Source of the DNA: Muscardinus avellanarius
Taxonomy: Eukaryota > Chordata > Mammalia > Rodentia > Gliridae
Direction of reading: 5' to 3'
NCBI GenBank assembly: GCA_963383645.1
Contig: OY726561.1
Coordinates: 23,950,795 to 24,014,794, forward strand
Length of the DNA: 64,000 nt
In this document: positions 1-11,528 of the stretch, piece by piece
How positions within the stretch are numbered: the first letter of the stretch is position 1
Layout: every line of letters begins with the position of its first letter
Notes under the pieces: generated by a model
Seen by the model: the letters and a program-made list of their open reading frames with translations, nothing else
Told to the model about the DNA's origin: nothing
Database searches by the model: none
Position numbers and translations under genes: made by a program

Positions 1-1795
1 ACATACTGCTACAAAATTCTGTGAAATATTTGAAAATTTATATAATTGTTTTATATCAATATGTTATATAAAGAATGAAATTTACTTACTAAATGTTCAC
101 CTTAACCACATAAAGAGATATGAGTAGATTATTTTTATGTTATAATTGAATCATTTGATTAGATATATTTGAAACATGCATACTCTATATGTAATTATAT
201 ATTATATTTTGTATATTTTACACATATATCTGCATGAGATAAGAATCAAGAGACTCAAGTTCTTTACCCAGGTTTACAATGTATTTTACCACCTTGTCCT
301 CATATATTGTTTTTTACTTTAAAAACTAAATGTAAGCCAACTCACCACTTGATATTCATTTTATATAATATCTCTACTAGTTTTCTGAGAAATGTTATTC
401 ATTTCTTTGGCTTCAACTACCATCAAAACAAGTGGCTATTATTAATCTACACTATATATAAAATGAAAATAATTATACCTGCTAATTAATATTTCTCTAT
501 TAATTAAAAATAAAACCCATTGTGTTATTTGTGGAGTCATTTCTTATTGCCTATCGATATAGGTTATAGTATATAAATGTAAGCATATGTAGAATTAGTT
601 TACTTATTTCAATTTATTTGTTTGCTTTTGGTTTTTTGGTGCTGGGATTTAATTTCAATCAAAATGAAGCTATAAGAAACCTACTATACCTGTCATTAAA
701 TTAAATTAAGTATTTCTGAATTTTCCCCCTTTAATATTTTGTGTCTAACATAATTGTTCTTTTAGCATGTCACAGACTGTGTACTTAAGTTATTCTTAAT
801 TAAGAGTTCTCCTAACCACCTACTTATTCTGGTTCAACAGAGACCCTTCTCATCAGAGGCAATTTCTTAATGTATTGCAGAACTCACTGAAAGGATTTTC
901 TCACTCTAAACATAAATGAATTATCTTTAACACACATTGATTCATTTCTTTATCATCAAATATTTATTGACCATCTAATTTGTTAGGCTCTCTTTTAAGT
1001 ACTAAAGCAATTTCCTAATCAGAGTGTTTTGATAGATATTAGCTTATAAAAAAAGTTTCTGTGAACATTTTCACATCTACAAAAAGAAAAATAGTATTAA
1101 AGAGTTTGCTTTGTAATATTTTTAAACACTGAGAATTATAGAAATGAATGGATTTATATTTTAAGTTACTCTATCAAGACAGATCTATTTCCATGTCAAA
1201 TTATTATCAAGCTCACAAGAACACTTGAAAAAGTAACAATTTCAAATCTCTTTTTTAGATTTATAACTGAATGCTACTTGGATTCATATTTTTTATGCTC
1301 AGTAAAATGTAAAATCGTTTACATTTCAATTTGATTTAGGAGAAAATTTTTCTAATAGATGCATTTTTTCATTATACTGGCTTTGATTATTGTATTTTTA
1401 GTTGCATTTTGTTTGAACCAAATAAAATATGACTCAACTTTTCAATTTATAATACAGTAGGCAATTCATAGTTAACAATTACAATTTCAATTGTGAATAT
1501 TAATGATGTTATGAGTTCCCTTAGTGACGATATAGGCACAGTTGGAGGAAAGCTCTGATTGCTTTAAAATTTAAAAGACTTGATTGCTTTAAAATTTTCA
1601 GGTTTGCAAAATAGTAAATAACTGATATATGTATCAGACTACCTATAGAAAATACTGATCATGAGTCATGCCTGCCTATATGCATAGATAATAAAAATCA
1701 GTGTCAACAGTGTATATTGCCAAAAATCAAAATTGAGTAGTGTCATGATTTTTTAAGCAGTGATATAATTCATTCATTCAACTTCTTCTAGCATT
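1..1795. other. Unique AT-rich non-coding DNA
   Basis: No gene, recognisable repeat or long reading frame seen. The only local structure is a two-copy tandem repeat of period 25 at 1556-1602 (TGATTGCTTTAAAATTT in each copy). The short frame at 307-489 has no recognisable domain and is probably chance. Confidence 0.6.
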
Positions 1796-1796
1796 A

Positions 1797-1970
1797 CAAA
1801 CTTATAATGCCTCACTTGGGAGGTGGAGGCAGGAGGATCACACAGGTTCGAAGCCAGCCTCACTGGCTTAAGAGACCCTGCTTCCAAATAAAAGTATAAA
1901 ATAGGTCTGAGAGTGTAGCCTGGAGGTAGAAGGGTTTCCAGGAACCCCAGTACCACCCACCCCCCCAAAA
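1797..1970 (+). mobile_element. B1-dID SINE, 'GCTTAAGAGACC' subfamily
   Basis: The left half reads CACTTGGGAGG, then the B box GGTTCGAAGCC. The subfamily middle GGCTTAAGAGACCC and tail AAGGGTTTCCAGGAACCCC follow. The 5' end is degraded. The minus-strand short frames over 1774-2045 are shadows of this SINE. Confidence 0.85.
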
Positions 1971-2147
1971 ATGCATGTGCCAAGCATTGTATTCAGACTG
2001 GAAATACAGTTTGAACAACAGATCTAAGGTTCCTTCTAAGAACATATATTCAAATCACAAAACATAAAACACACAATAATAAAACATAGCACAAATTCAG
2101 TTGTGTTGAATGTTCTGAAGAAAACTCATTAAAAAGGTGGTTGTTGA

Positions 2148-2284
2148 GCCAGGCATGGTGGTCATGCCTGTAATCCCAGTACTTAGGAGGATGAGACAGA
2201 AGGATTGCATGTTCAAAAATAGCCTTAGCAATTTAGTGAAACTCAGCAATAGATTAATAAATTACTTAATTACAAATAAATATA
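2148..2284 (+). mobile_element. B1-dID SINE, left half (split)
   Basis: Starts GCCAGGCATGGTGG and runs through CCTGTAATCCCAGTACTT to an A-rich linker. The ID-like right half is displaced to 2414-2474 by an L1 3' fragment. Confidence 0.75.
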
Positions 2285-2410
2285 AATAGGAAGGGAATGG
2301 GAGGGGATTGGGGAAGGGCTAAATTAGTGATGAGTGCATATATACCTCTAACATCTTGTACCCCATTAAGATGTATGAGTAGAGTATGCCAATAAAAAAT
2401 TTTAAAAAAT
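2285..2410 (+). mobile_element. L1 3'UTR tail, 5'-truncated insertion
   Basis: G-rich stretch GGGAGGGGATTGGGGAAGGG, then the squirrel-type L1 end TTGTACCCCATTAAGATGTA and an A-rich tail. The same ending occurs at 22545-22950. It lies between the two halves of one SINE. Confidence 0.75.
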
Positions 2411-2413
2411 AAA

Positions 2414-2466
2414 ATGAGCTGGAAGTATAGCTCAGAGGATAATGTCCCTGGGTTCAGTAGCCAGTA

Positions 2467-2474
<8 letters not shown>
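2414..2474 (+). mobile_element. B1-dID SINE, right (ID-like) half (split)
   Basis: GAGCTGGAAGTATAGCTCAG followed by CCCTGGGTTC and CAGTAC. It continues the left half at 2148-2284 and leads directly into a CA repeat. Confidence 0.7.

Positions 2475-2522
<48 letters not shown>
2469..2522. repeat. (CA)n microsatellite at SINE tail
   Basis: About 27 uninterrupted AC units starting inside the SINE ending CAGTAC. Confidence 0.98.
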
Positions 2523-2523
<1 letters not shown>

Positions 2524-3129
2524 AGGTGTTAGGATAGGACTGAGGGGCTATTTATGTATAATTTCCATCACAGAAAGCCTCGTAGCAAAAACTACACTTG
2601 AGAAATGAACCGAAGTGCTTTAGAAAGCAAACGCATGTACATATCTGAGAACAGAACCCCCAGGCAGAGTTTGGCTGAGAGGCTGCAGGTTGTTGGACAT
2701 AAATTTTACAAAGAAAATCTGGAGCAGAAAGCTTCTAAGCACTGACTTTATTTCTGAGTAAGACAGAAGTCCTAGAAGGAGCAAATAGTTTTGAATAATG
2801 TTTTAAAGGGTCACAACTGGCATATAGAAGTGAGGGCAGCAGGTTTACAGGTAAAACAGATGAGTGAAATTTACTAGGAAACTAATAAGGTTTGGCAAAT
2901 CTATTGATTACAGTACTTGTCATTTTCCTATAATGGGAAATTTATATTTATACTTATATATTTAAATTTCACAATTTCCAGAGAATGTAAGAATAGCCCT
3001 GCTTACATTAACTCTTTGGCGTCACATGTTTTAGAGGAGAGTTTTCAAACAGGAGTTTCCTCAAGATCTAGTGACAGTTTCCTCATGTTTTACTTATTCC
3101 CATATAATATTAAAAATAAGAAGCTGAAG

Positions 3130-3130
<1 letters not shown>

Positions 3131-3177
<47 letters not shown>
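3131..3177. repeat. (ATT)n microsatellite
   Basis: About 15 ATT units directly before the 3' end of a minus-strand SINE; it reads (AAT)n as that SINE's tail. Confidence 0.97.
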
Positions 3178-3179
3178 TA

Positions 3180-3345
3180 GGTGGCGCTGGGGTTCCTGGA
3201 AACCCTTCTACCTCCAGGCTACACTCCCAGACCCAATTTTTTAATATTTTTATTTGGAAACAGGGTGTCTTAAGCCAGCACGGTTGGCTTTGAACCTGCG
3301 CCATCTTCCTGTCTCCACCTCCCAAGCGTGTGGCGCCCCCCTCCA
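3180..3345 (-). mobile_element. B1-dID SINE, 'GCTTAAGAGACC' subfamily
   Basis: Antisense subfamily tail GGGGTTCCTGGAAACCCTTC, then CTTAAGCCAGC and CCTCCCAAGCG. Its 5' head ends near 3345, facing the head of the next SINE. Confidence 0.85.
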
Positions 3346-3353
3346 TTTTCCTC

Positions 3354-3563
3354 AGTAGCGCATGCTTGTATTCCCAGCATTCGGGAGGCTGAGCCTGGAG
3401 GATCGCAGTTCACAGACAGCCTCAGCTATTTAGTGTGGCCCTCTGCAACTCAGTGAGACCTGGTTTCAAAATAAAGAATAAAAAATAGTGCAGGGGGTGT
3501 AGCTAGGAGGTTGAATGTCCCTGGGTTTCATCCCCAGACCCGCAAAAAAAAAAAAAAAAAAAG
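3354..3563 (+). mobile_element. B1-dID SINE, 'GCAACTCAGTGAGACC' subfamily
   Basis: Contains GCATGCTTGTATTCCCAGCA, CTCAGCTATTTAGTG, CTCTGCAACTCAGTGAGACC, then the ID half ending TCATCCCCAGACCC and an A19 tail. Confidence 0.9.
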
Positions 3564-5430
3564 CTTTTAAAATTAACAACATTCACATGAAAAATCCACA
3601 TATATTCAATATTTAAAAGAGCAGCTGATCTGATAACACAAGATAGGAAAACTACAAAAAAGGAGCATGAAGCCATGCTTCAGAAACTTTTATGTGCACG
3701 TACATCATTGAGGGAAATTGTGAAGGGCAGATTATTTTTCTAATTGTGGTAGATATGTATTTATTCATGAAAATGCATATTTTCACCAGAGGTGCTCTTT
3801 TAACAAATGGGTCAGGAAAAATGAGGTAAATCTGCAAACTACTGAATACATTTGCCAATTATTGAATTTTGAGGTGAGAGCTGAGATTGTGCATTTTCAA
3901 CCAGCCTCCAGCTTTTGCTGATGCCGCAGGTCCTGGGTGACACTTTGAACAGAAAGGTCATGAAGGGCGGTAGCTGTTTATACCTCGCTCCCCAGTTCTC
4001 ACATCCCTACGCATGTCTTATTGATGATGGTGGCATTACTGCAATTGATATTTAGTGGCTTTTGAGCCTGTCGTCCATTTCAGAATATGGTCTCAAACAA
4101 AAGGAGCAAATAGGGTGGCCATTTTTAGAGCAGGGGTTGCTACTCAATGCACACAAGTAGGCAGGAACTCAGAAGTAATATCACATCTAATCCTTCAAAT
4201 ATAGGCAGATAACTCTTAGAAATGCATGACCAGGAAGGCTAAATAACACTATAAAGACCAATCAATGGCAGGCTTCAAAGGAAGATGGGAATGAGGATAA
4301 GGTAGTAAAGGAGAACGATGTATAAAGGTAGAGAAAACATAGGAGAAACCAGAAAAGAGTTGTTTAGATGTCGGGAACATCCATGCTCAAAGCCCAGTTT
4401 CTGACAGTCATTCTGGCATAAGCATTTAGTCTTTGTTTGAAATGGTTGTTCAGAGAAATACTCAGCCTTGCTGCATCAATATCTGCGGTGAGGGAAGCTC
4501 AAAGAACTAACAGGAAAAAAAGAGTGTTTTTTAATTTGGTTCCTTAGTGTGTATTCGATTGCCCCTAATAGCCAGCAGATGGGATAGAAGCATTAGGGAG
4601 AGAAAAAACTCACAGAACTTTTCTAGCCAAAATAAACAGGTTTACTCTAAATTGCATTGCAACTTTGAGAGTATCCAATTGTTTTTCAAGCAAATTTTTC
4701 AGAAAATAAAATTAGTATTAAAGAGTAGATGTCTTTATTAAGTCAGTATTGCCAAATGCTTCTATTGGTACAATTTATGATTGTGTTTTCACATAAACAG
4801 TAGTTCTAGACCCTATTTCTATAATTCTTGTATTGCAAGGATGGTTTACAATGACTGGTTTTTGCTAAAACTCAAAATAAAACAAATATAAAAAAATGCC
4901 AAAAAATAGAGCTAAGAAATAAAATTGTAAATTTCTGACCTGAGACATAAAATGTACTACCTAGGATTTTTTATGGAATGTGCTCAATTAATATTCTCAA
5001 ACATTAACAGTAGCTCCCCAGTCGCTAAAATAGTTGACCCTGAAGGAAAAAACACACACAAAATGAAAGTCTAGGATACTACGTTTTTCAAATTTTGCAA
5101 GAAACATGGTTAATCCTGTCGATGGTTATGTGTAATTTATTTTCTCCTAATGTAAAAGTTTGAGGTAAAATCATTGGCATTCTATTCTCAATTAATTATC
5201 ATAAAATGTGAAATTTTCTAATGCAGAACTTTTTCTTGAAAACTTGCACCTTATAAATACAACTTTATATAAAATTTAAATTTAGTTCTTAATGACTATT
5301 TTATTTCATATCATGGGCAGTAGTAGTACACTAAATAATTCAACCATGAATTATAATTCTGAATGTATTGGTGGGAAGAAAATGCAATTCTCCTCCTAAG
5401 CAGATCTAGGTAATATTATATTTTCTTGCT
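3564..5430. other. Unique non-coding DNA
   Basis: No gene or confidently named repeat. The short frames at 3652-3858 (-) and 4547-4741 (+) lack recognisable domains. Confidence 0.55.
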
Positions 5431-5435
5431 ATTTT

Positions 5436-5962
5436 TTTACTGGTACACTGTAATCATGCATCATGTTGAAGATCGGAGAGAGACAAACATCCACATAGCC
5501 TCAGCTACACTCCCCACCACCCCTCTGGCTCCACCCTACTCTCTTGCCCGCCCTATGTGCAGCATTGTGACTGGCATTGGTAAATTTACATATGTAAATC
5601 ATTCCACTGGAGTGTTTAATTCATTGAGTCTTCCTCCCTTCAGCAGTCTCCTTTCCTTAGGCTCCCTCCATTACTCCACTAGGGTTTCTCCTCCTTTGTC
5701 AGGAGTCAGTACTGTCATCTCAATCCGTCCCTAGTTTCTACCCATGATAGCTATCATCTGACCCTCCACTTGTGCGACTGACTAATCTCATTTAGCATTG
5801 CATTCTCCAGTTCCATCCATTCACCTGAAAATGACATAATTTTGTTCTTCTTTATGGCTGAGTAGAATTCCATATCCCATAATGTAGTAATCCATTTACC
5901 TGTATGGACACCTTGAGTGGTTCCATAATTTGGTTATTATAAATTGTGGTGCTATAATTATA
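5436..5962 (-). mobile_element. L1 3' end (ORF2 tail + 3'UTR), antisense
   Basis: Begins as the reverse of an L1 3' terminus (TTTTTACTGGTACACTGTAA). It runs through a C/T-rich 3'UTR into antisense ORF2 sequence TTATGGCTGAGTAGAATTCC, a hallmark of the L1 reverse transcriptase C-terminal region. The 102-residue plus-strand frame at 5426-5734 is a shadow. Confidence 0.85.
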
Positions 5963-6329
5963 TGATCTTTTAAATCTGATTCATATTTAACTATTTGTAT
6001 GACATTAATTTTAAATGCAAAATTACTTACTATTATTTAATATCACATCATGTGCCTCCATTGGGAGTTACAATTTCACATCACCGTAGAGAATTTAAAG
6101 ACATAAAGCCCAGGAAGAAACATTTATTTCAAGATAAATTTAGAGAGCTTATATTTATTTGAATGCCCATGTTCAGCCAGTATGGGTAAATTCAATGACC
6201 TATCACTTAGACTGATTCCCTATGTGAAAGCACAATTATTGATCACAGTATCAGATTTCTAAGCCATAATATTAATAGGATTTTCATTGTCTCAACTTTC
6301 CAAAAGTCAAAGGTAAAACCAATCAGAAG
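5963..6329. other. Unique non-coding DNA
   Basis: No gene or repeat recognised. Confidence 0.5.
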
Positions 6330-6850
6330 ATTCTGGTCTGAATTTCAAGGCCATGGTCCTTACGGGACATATCCTCACTACATTATGCAATGATCTTACA
6401 ATTTCTTGTCTCCTTACATGCCAAGTCCTGTCTGTGACCCAGAATGATCTATATACCCTTGGTCCCAACAGGAAGCAGATGGTTCACTCAAGTTAAAATA
6501 ACACCTTAGTTACAAAGGGACTAATTACAAAGACTTGGGTGAGGTTCAGGGGGACTATTAGGGAGAGGAGAGAAATCAGAACCCGCTGCAGAGAGCTGTG
6601 GCTGCTCCTTGGTCCAAAGAATCATAGGGAGAAGTTATCAGAACCCAGGAGGAAAGAGTGGTTTCAACTTAATGACATGGGCAAGCAGTGTCATTAGGTG
6701 ACGACACGGCCTCACAAAGAAAGAATAACACACTCTCAGACTTCTTTTTTATCTTCAGTCTCTTAATTTGGCTTCTCACTGGGCAATCCCAGTTGGCTAA
6801 ACTACAAATCACTTTCCTGGAACAAGAGCGGAGTACAGAAAAGAGTAGAG
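6330..6850 (+). repeat. Candidate ancient interspersed repeat
   Basis: This moderately GC-richer block (around CTGCAGAGAGCTGTGGCTG and AGTTATCAGAACCCAGGAGG, then GGCAATCCCAGTTGGC) resembles a mammal-wide ancestral repeat I remember. I cannot name the family with confidence. The 88-residue frame at 6688-6954 has no known domain. Confidence 0.35.
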
Positions 6851-6954
6851 CAGATTCAAAAGAACAAATGAAAGGTGAGCAGCATACATCCTCAGGAGAA
6901 TATAAAAATTATCTTTGTTTTTTCCACAAACCAACATTTCCTTTGCAATACTAG

Positions 6955-7557
6955 TGATTATCAGGAAAATATATAAAGAAAACTACACAAACATAATCTT
7001 AAAAACAATGTCAATCCTCTCTTTGCCTTTCTGAAAAGGCATGTTTCAATGCCAGATATGTCCACAAAATGATAAAAATCACTATACTCTTTTGTGCATT
7101 ATAAAAACCCATGAAACCATTTTAATAAATTTGAAAAATACTTAGAATGACTTAAGTACACTGAATTAAATGATAAAAATTAAGAATATGAAGATAAACC
7201 ACATACACACATGCATGCACACACCCACATTTTACTTAAATTAGGAACTTGTTGGAATATAAACTGTGCAGTTTCTAACACAAAATAAAACTTCTCTCTG
7301 TTCACATGTTCCTGTCAAATTAATTGTCCATTTCATTTAGAACCCATACTTCAGCGCCACCACATCCACTGTTATTTCTCAAACTCTCTAATTATAGTTT
7401 CTAATGTCCTATTTTGCTACATTGAATTGAGATTCATTGTTCTTGATGGTTGTGATTCCCGTAGCACATAATAATCCACACTATAACCATTTCAGGCCTT
7501 CTGTGATGCACAGGAAGTGGTATAGGAAAATGAGATGGACTTAACTTGGCAATGTAA

Positions 7558-7559
<2 letters not shown>
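6955..7559. other. Unique non-coding DNA
   Basis: AT-rich, no gene or repeat recognised. Confidence 0.5.

Positions 7560-7606
<47 letters not shown>
7560..7606. repeat. (TA)n microsatellite at SINE tail
   Basis: About 23 TA units directly abutting the 3' end of the minus-strand SINE that follows. Perfectly self-complementary, so it could extrude a cruciform. Confidence 0.97.
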
Positions 7607-7609
<3 letters not shown>

Positions 7610-7783
7610 GTACTGGGGTTCCTGCAAGCCCTTTTACCTCCGGGCTACACTCCCAGACCTATTTTTTTTACATTTTTATTTGGAAACAGGGTCTCCTAAG
7701 CCAGCGCATGCGGACCTGCGCAATCCTCCTGTTTCCGCCTCCCAAGCGTGGAGATTACAAGCTTGCACCACCACGCCCCGCTT
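7607..7783 (-). mobile_element. B1-dID SINE, 'GCTTAAGAGACC' subfamily
   Basis: GTGGTACTGGGGTTCCTGCA, GGCTACACTCCCAGACC, GGTCTCCTAAGCC, then CCTCCCAAGCG and the head CACCACGCCCCGC. Little decayed apart from a short loss in the B-box region. Confidence 0.9.
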
Positions 7784-7856
7784 CATGTATATTTTAAAGG
7801 GCCAATGTATGTAAGATAGAACCTGGCATCTTCTTATTTTAAATCGTCTCAACTTT

Positions 7857-7943
7857 CAGAACCATGAGAAATACGATTTTGTTTTTTCAATCACCTAGAC
7901 AGCAGGATTTTTATCATAGTAGCCCAAATAGACTAAAGCATAA
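7857..7943 (+). mobile_element. MLT1/MaLR LTR, 3' end fragment
   Basis: AACCATGAGAAATACG followed by TCATAGTAGCCCAAATAGAC matches the conserved end of MLT1-type LTRs (TGTGAGAAATAAA ... ATAGCAGCCCAAACAGAC). Only about the last 85 bp are recognisable. Confidence 0.65.
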
Positions 7944-8444
7944 TTCACCTCTCTGATGAGATATAGAAATGAATACATGTGAAATCGGAGGAATTTGAAT
8001 ACATATGATGTTTCAGTATCAGTAACTTAATTGTGACATTATATCACAGTTCTGCAAAATATTGTTACTAGGAGAAATGGGCAAAATCTATATGGAATAC
8101 TTCTGTATAATTTCTAAAAACTACATGTGAATCTACAATTACCTCAATTTAATTTTTAATTTTTGAAAATGAGATGAGATTTTGTGAAACGACTGGGGTC
8201 TAGATTTCACGTTCAGCTTATATGTCGATTTTTCCTTTATTAAATGTTGACAATAATTACCACAAAGGCACTACTTTCTTAATTCATGTATCAGTGCCAA
8301 TATAATACAGACACCATACTGCAACTCTTGCTATAGATAGTATTACAACTACTAAATGTAACAGAGTTATTGGACCTCAAGTCACACATGGCCACAGGGC
8401 TAAAGGAAAAAAGAAATTTTGGGTTTGTTTGTTTTGAGGGGATG
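7944..8444. other. Unique non-coding DNA
   Basis: No gene or repeat recognised. Confidence 0.5.
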
Positions 8445-8560
8445 TGGTACTGGTGACTGAACCCAGGATCATTCTACCCCTGAGCTACACCTTCATCCCT
8501 CATTTATTTGCTGACTTACTTATTTATTTTTATCTTAAAAGAGGGTCTCATGAAATTTCC
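8445..8560 (-). mobile_element. B1-dID SINE, partial
   Basis: TGGTACTGGTGACTGAACCC, TACCCCTGAGCTACACC, then GAGGGTCTCATG. The B1-like head is missing. Confidence 0.75.
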
Positions 8561-10079
8561 TAGGGCAGGTATTCTGTTTGTGCCATGCTAAAAGTAAAGG
8601 ACACTATCGGAGCAAAGAGTAGGTCTCAAAGTCAGATTTCTATGAAGAGGTGAGAGGAAGCATTGGAAAGCTCAGGATGTTTGGATATTTAAACCCAATT
8701 CTGAAAATTACCTGGAAGTCCGGCAGAAATTAAGAGTTTTTCCGGCAGAGATAAGAGAACTAGAATGACTCGGAGAAATATAGAACTGATGAAAATCTAA
8801 AGCAACCAGTTCAAGTTGAACAAGGATAGAAGAGGAAAAAAACCTACAATTCTAATACAAGAAAACACATGGCAAAATGGTGACCATCATGAATCACTCT
8901 TGTAATACTTTAATTCAGCAATGAAACATCAGATAAAATACAAAGTATATCTACAAGGCATGTCAACATCTCCAAAAATCTTCTCCTGGCCTTTTGTTTT
9001 TTCTTTTAATTTATTTTGTGGTTTTTTTTTAACATTTGATTAGAACACTTAACTTTAAATTCACCCCCTTAGAAACGTTAGTGTATAATAGAGTACTATT
9101 AATTATAAAGAAGAGTTTGCACATGGATCACATCTTTAAAGACAGACATTGTTTTTCCAAGCAAAAGGAGCAAGGAAAGCATGTCTCAAGCACAAGGAAC
9201 AGACTAATAATGAAGTTAGAAGCTGATGTGTTATGTGGGGAAAATGTCAGAAAAGTGTGACAGAGACTACAGAGATGGTGAAGGAACTCTTAGGTTAAAC
9301 CAATGAGCATGGTCTTAATGTCCACAGAAACTTGGAACCATCAATACATTTAACCAGTTGAGTCATTTAAGAAATGATTCAGGTACAAATGTGGAAGAGA
9401 CACTAGATATGGAGCAGAACAATAAAGTATGGTGCAGGAAGTCATAACAGCACTGGAAGGAGATAGCCAGGGTGGATTCAGTGACCAAAGACAGATCAGA
9501 GTAGTTTCTATTAACCAAAAACAAGAAAAGACAGTCATTGTTTCTTCAAGTACAGGGATAGTAAGTTTATCCTCTTTAAAACTCTCATTCTAATCACTTA
9601 AGATTTAGCATAGTTTTGTGTGTATCAGTCTTGCTTCTCCCTAAACATAAAATTCCTTAAGTCAAAGATGTATTTTCATCTTTACATCTTCCATACATTG
9701 TCACATTTTCTTACTCATGCAGGAAGACTATTAAAAGTCTATTGTATCAATCATATCAATTATCAATAGAGAAATTACCAGTATGATAAAATAGAAATTC
9801 AGAACAATTCTATAGGCAATTGGATTTTTTAAATGCTACTTTTTATAATCTGAATTAGTATAAACTTGATTCATACTGTAACCAAGGGAAATTAATATAT
9901 AGTAAATTTTTTGAATATTACACTTAACTCCTTTAGCTAAAATAATTTACATAATAAACTCATGTATCTATTTGACTATTATACTATATGATTAAAAACA
10001 CATTTATATCTAATCACTCAAATACACAAGTACCAAGGACATAAATGAACTATAATTTGCTGGATAAGAAGAGTTGGTA
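8561..10079. other. Unique non-coding DNA
   Basis: The short frames at 9036-9260 (+) and 9350-9538 (-) show no domains. No repeat recognised. Confidence 0.5.
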
Positions 10080-10250
10080 GTTGGGCACAGTGGCACACTC
10101 CTTATCCCAGCACCTGGGAGGAAGAGGCAGGAGGATCATACATTCAAAACCACTTTGACTTAGTTAGACCCTGTTTCACAATAAAAAGTACTGGGGTTGT
10201 AGCTATAGCTCATTGGAATAATACCTCTGGGTTCTATCACCAGCATCACT
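10080..10250 (+). mobile_element. B1-dID SINE, old
   Basis: GTTGGGCACAGTGGCACAC, AGGCAGGAGGATCATAC, CCCTGTTTCACAATAAAAAG, then the ID half GGTTGTAGCTATAGCTCA with CTCTGGGTTC. Confidence 0.8.
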
Positions 10251-11235
10251 AAGACAAAACAAAATAGTTGGATATAAACTTGATGTAATAGTAATACTTC
10301 TGTTTGTTATATTATCATAAAACAAAATCAAATATCTTTTCCTTAGGGATGAGATAATATTTGTCATGTAAAATTAAGCCATATTCCTAGTATCATGTAA
10401 ATTTTAATCTTACTGACTTCAATTTTATTTTCATTTTAAGATAATTCTGTTCCTATTCGTGTGATCTAAAACCAGACATTGGTTTCAGAAATCTTCAAAG
10501 TATACAAATGAACTTAAAAAAACTTATTTTAAAAGAAGTCTGCATAAAAAGCCAGTGCTTCTGTCAGCCCCTTTCTTGCACTAACCAATGCAGTTAATAC
10601 CTCATTTCCCTGAACAGCAAACACATGGCAGCATTAAACAATGAATGATTCATGTCTTTAGATTCCATTGTAAGGCCACGGGGCACGTACTGGGTCTCAT
10701 GTTTTGTGGGTCACCATCACATTGTTACAACTCAATAAACATTTAACAACAATACCAAAAAAGTAGATACACCATGGCCTATAGAATTTCATCTCCCTAA
10801 AGAAAAAAAAAACTGAGTCTGCCAAAGATAGGAGTGTCTATAAACAATAAAACTGTGATTCATAAAATATTTCCATGTAAGTAATCTATTAAAAATTGAC
10901 AAAGTACACCTGTCACTGTAATGGAGTCAAATTTATGTTAACATTTTGAGTCGATGCTTATTCAGTTTGTTTGAACCATTTTATTTGCTCAGCCAGGAGA
11001 AACAAAATACGTACATTTTACCTCCATATTTTTCACTTATAAAATTTACATTGTAAACATTAAAGAAAGGATGCTAGTTTGTCTTTTACGTGCTAGTTTG
11101 TCTTTTACATACAGACATTCTCATTTGCAAAATGTTACTCCTTGAACTTTATTAAATTCAGCTGAGAAGAGAGAAATAGGAGTATATTGATTTTATTTTT
11201 AAACAATGAGCAGTAGACTTTTGTTTTGTTTTTGT
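10251..11235. other. Unique non-coding DNA
   Basis: No gene recognised. An 18-nt unit (TGCTAGTTTGTCTTTTAC) occurs twice in tandem at 11072-11108. Confidence 0.5.
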
Positions 11236-11236
11236 A

Positions 11237-11324
<88 letters not shown>
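11236..11324. repeat. (TG)n/(CG)n alternating purine-pyrimidine tract
   Basis: Two TG blocks, each ending in a CGCGCG-type block and joined by TGTATATG. About 89 bp are strictly alternating, the best Z-DNA candidate in the window. It lies at the 3' tail of the minus-strand SINE. Confidence 0.97.
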
Positions 11325-11326
<2 letters not shown>

Positions 11327-11528
11327 GTACTAGGGGTTGAACCTTGGAGCATTCTATCACTGAGCTGCAGCCCTAGCCCTTTTTTTTTTTTATTATTTAT
11401 CTTGAAACAGGGTCTCACTAAGTTGCAGAGGGCCTCTCTACATAGCTGAGGCTGGCCATGAACCTGGGATCCTCTTGTCTCAGCCTCCCAAGTGCTGAGA
11501 TTACAAGCTTGAGCCATCATGCAAGGCT
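11325..11528 (-). mobile_element. B1-dID SINE, full length
   Basis: TGGTACTAGGGGTTGAACC, ATCACTGAGCTGCAGCCC, GAAACAGGGTCTCACTAAG, TCAGCCTCCCAAGTGCTGAG. The frames at 11158-11589 (-) and 11240-11449 (+) are only SINE plus microsatellite. Confidence 0.92.
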
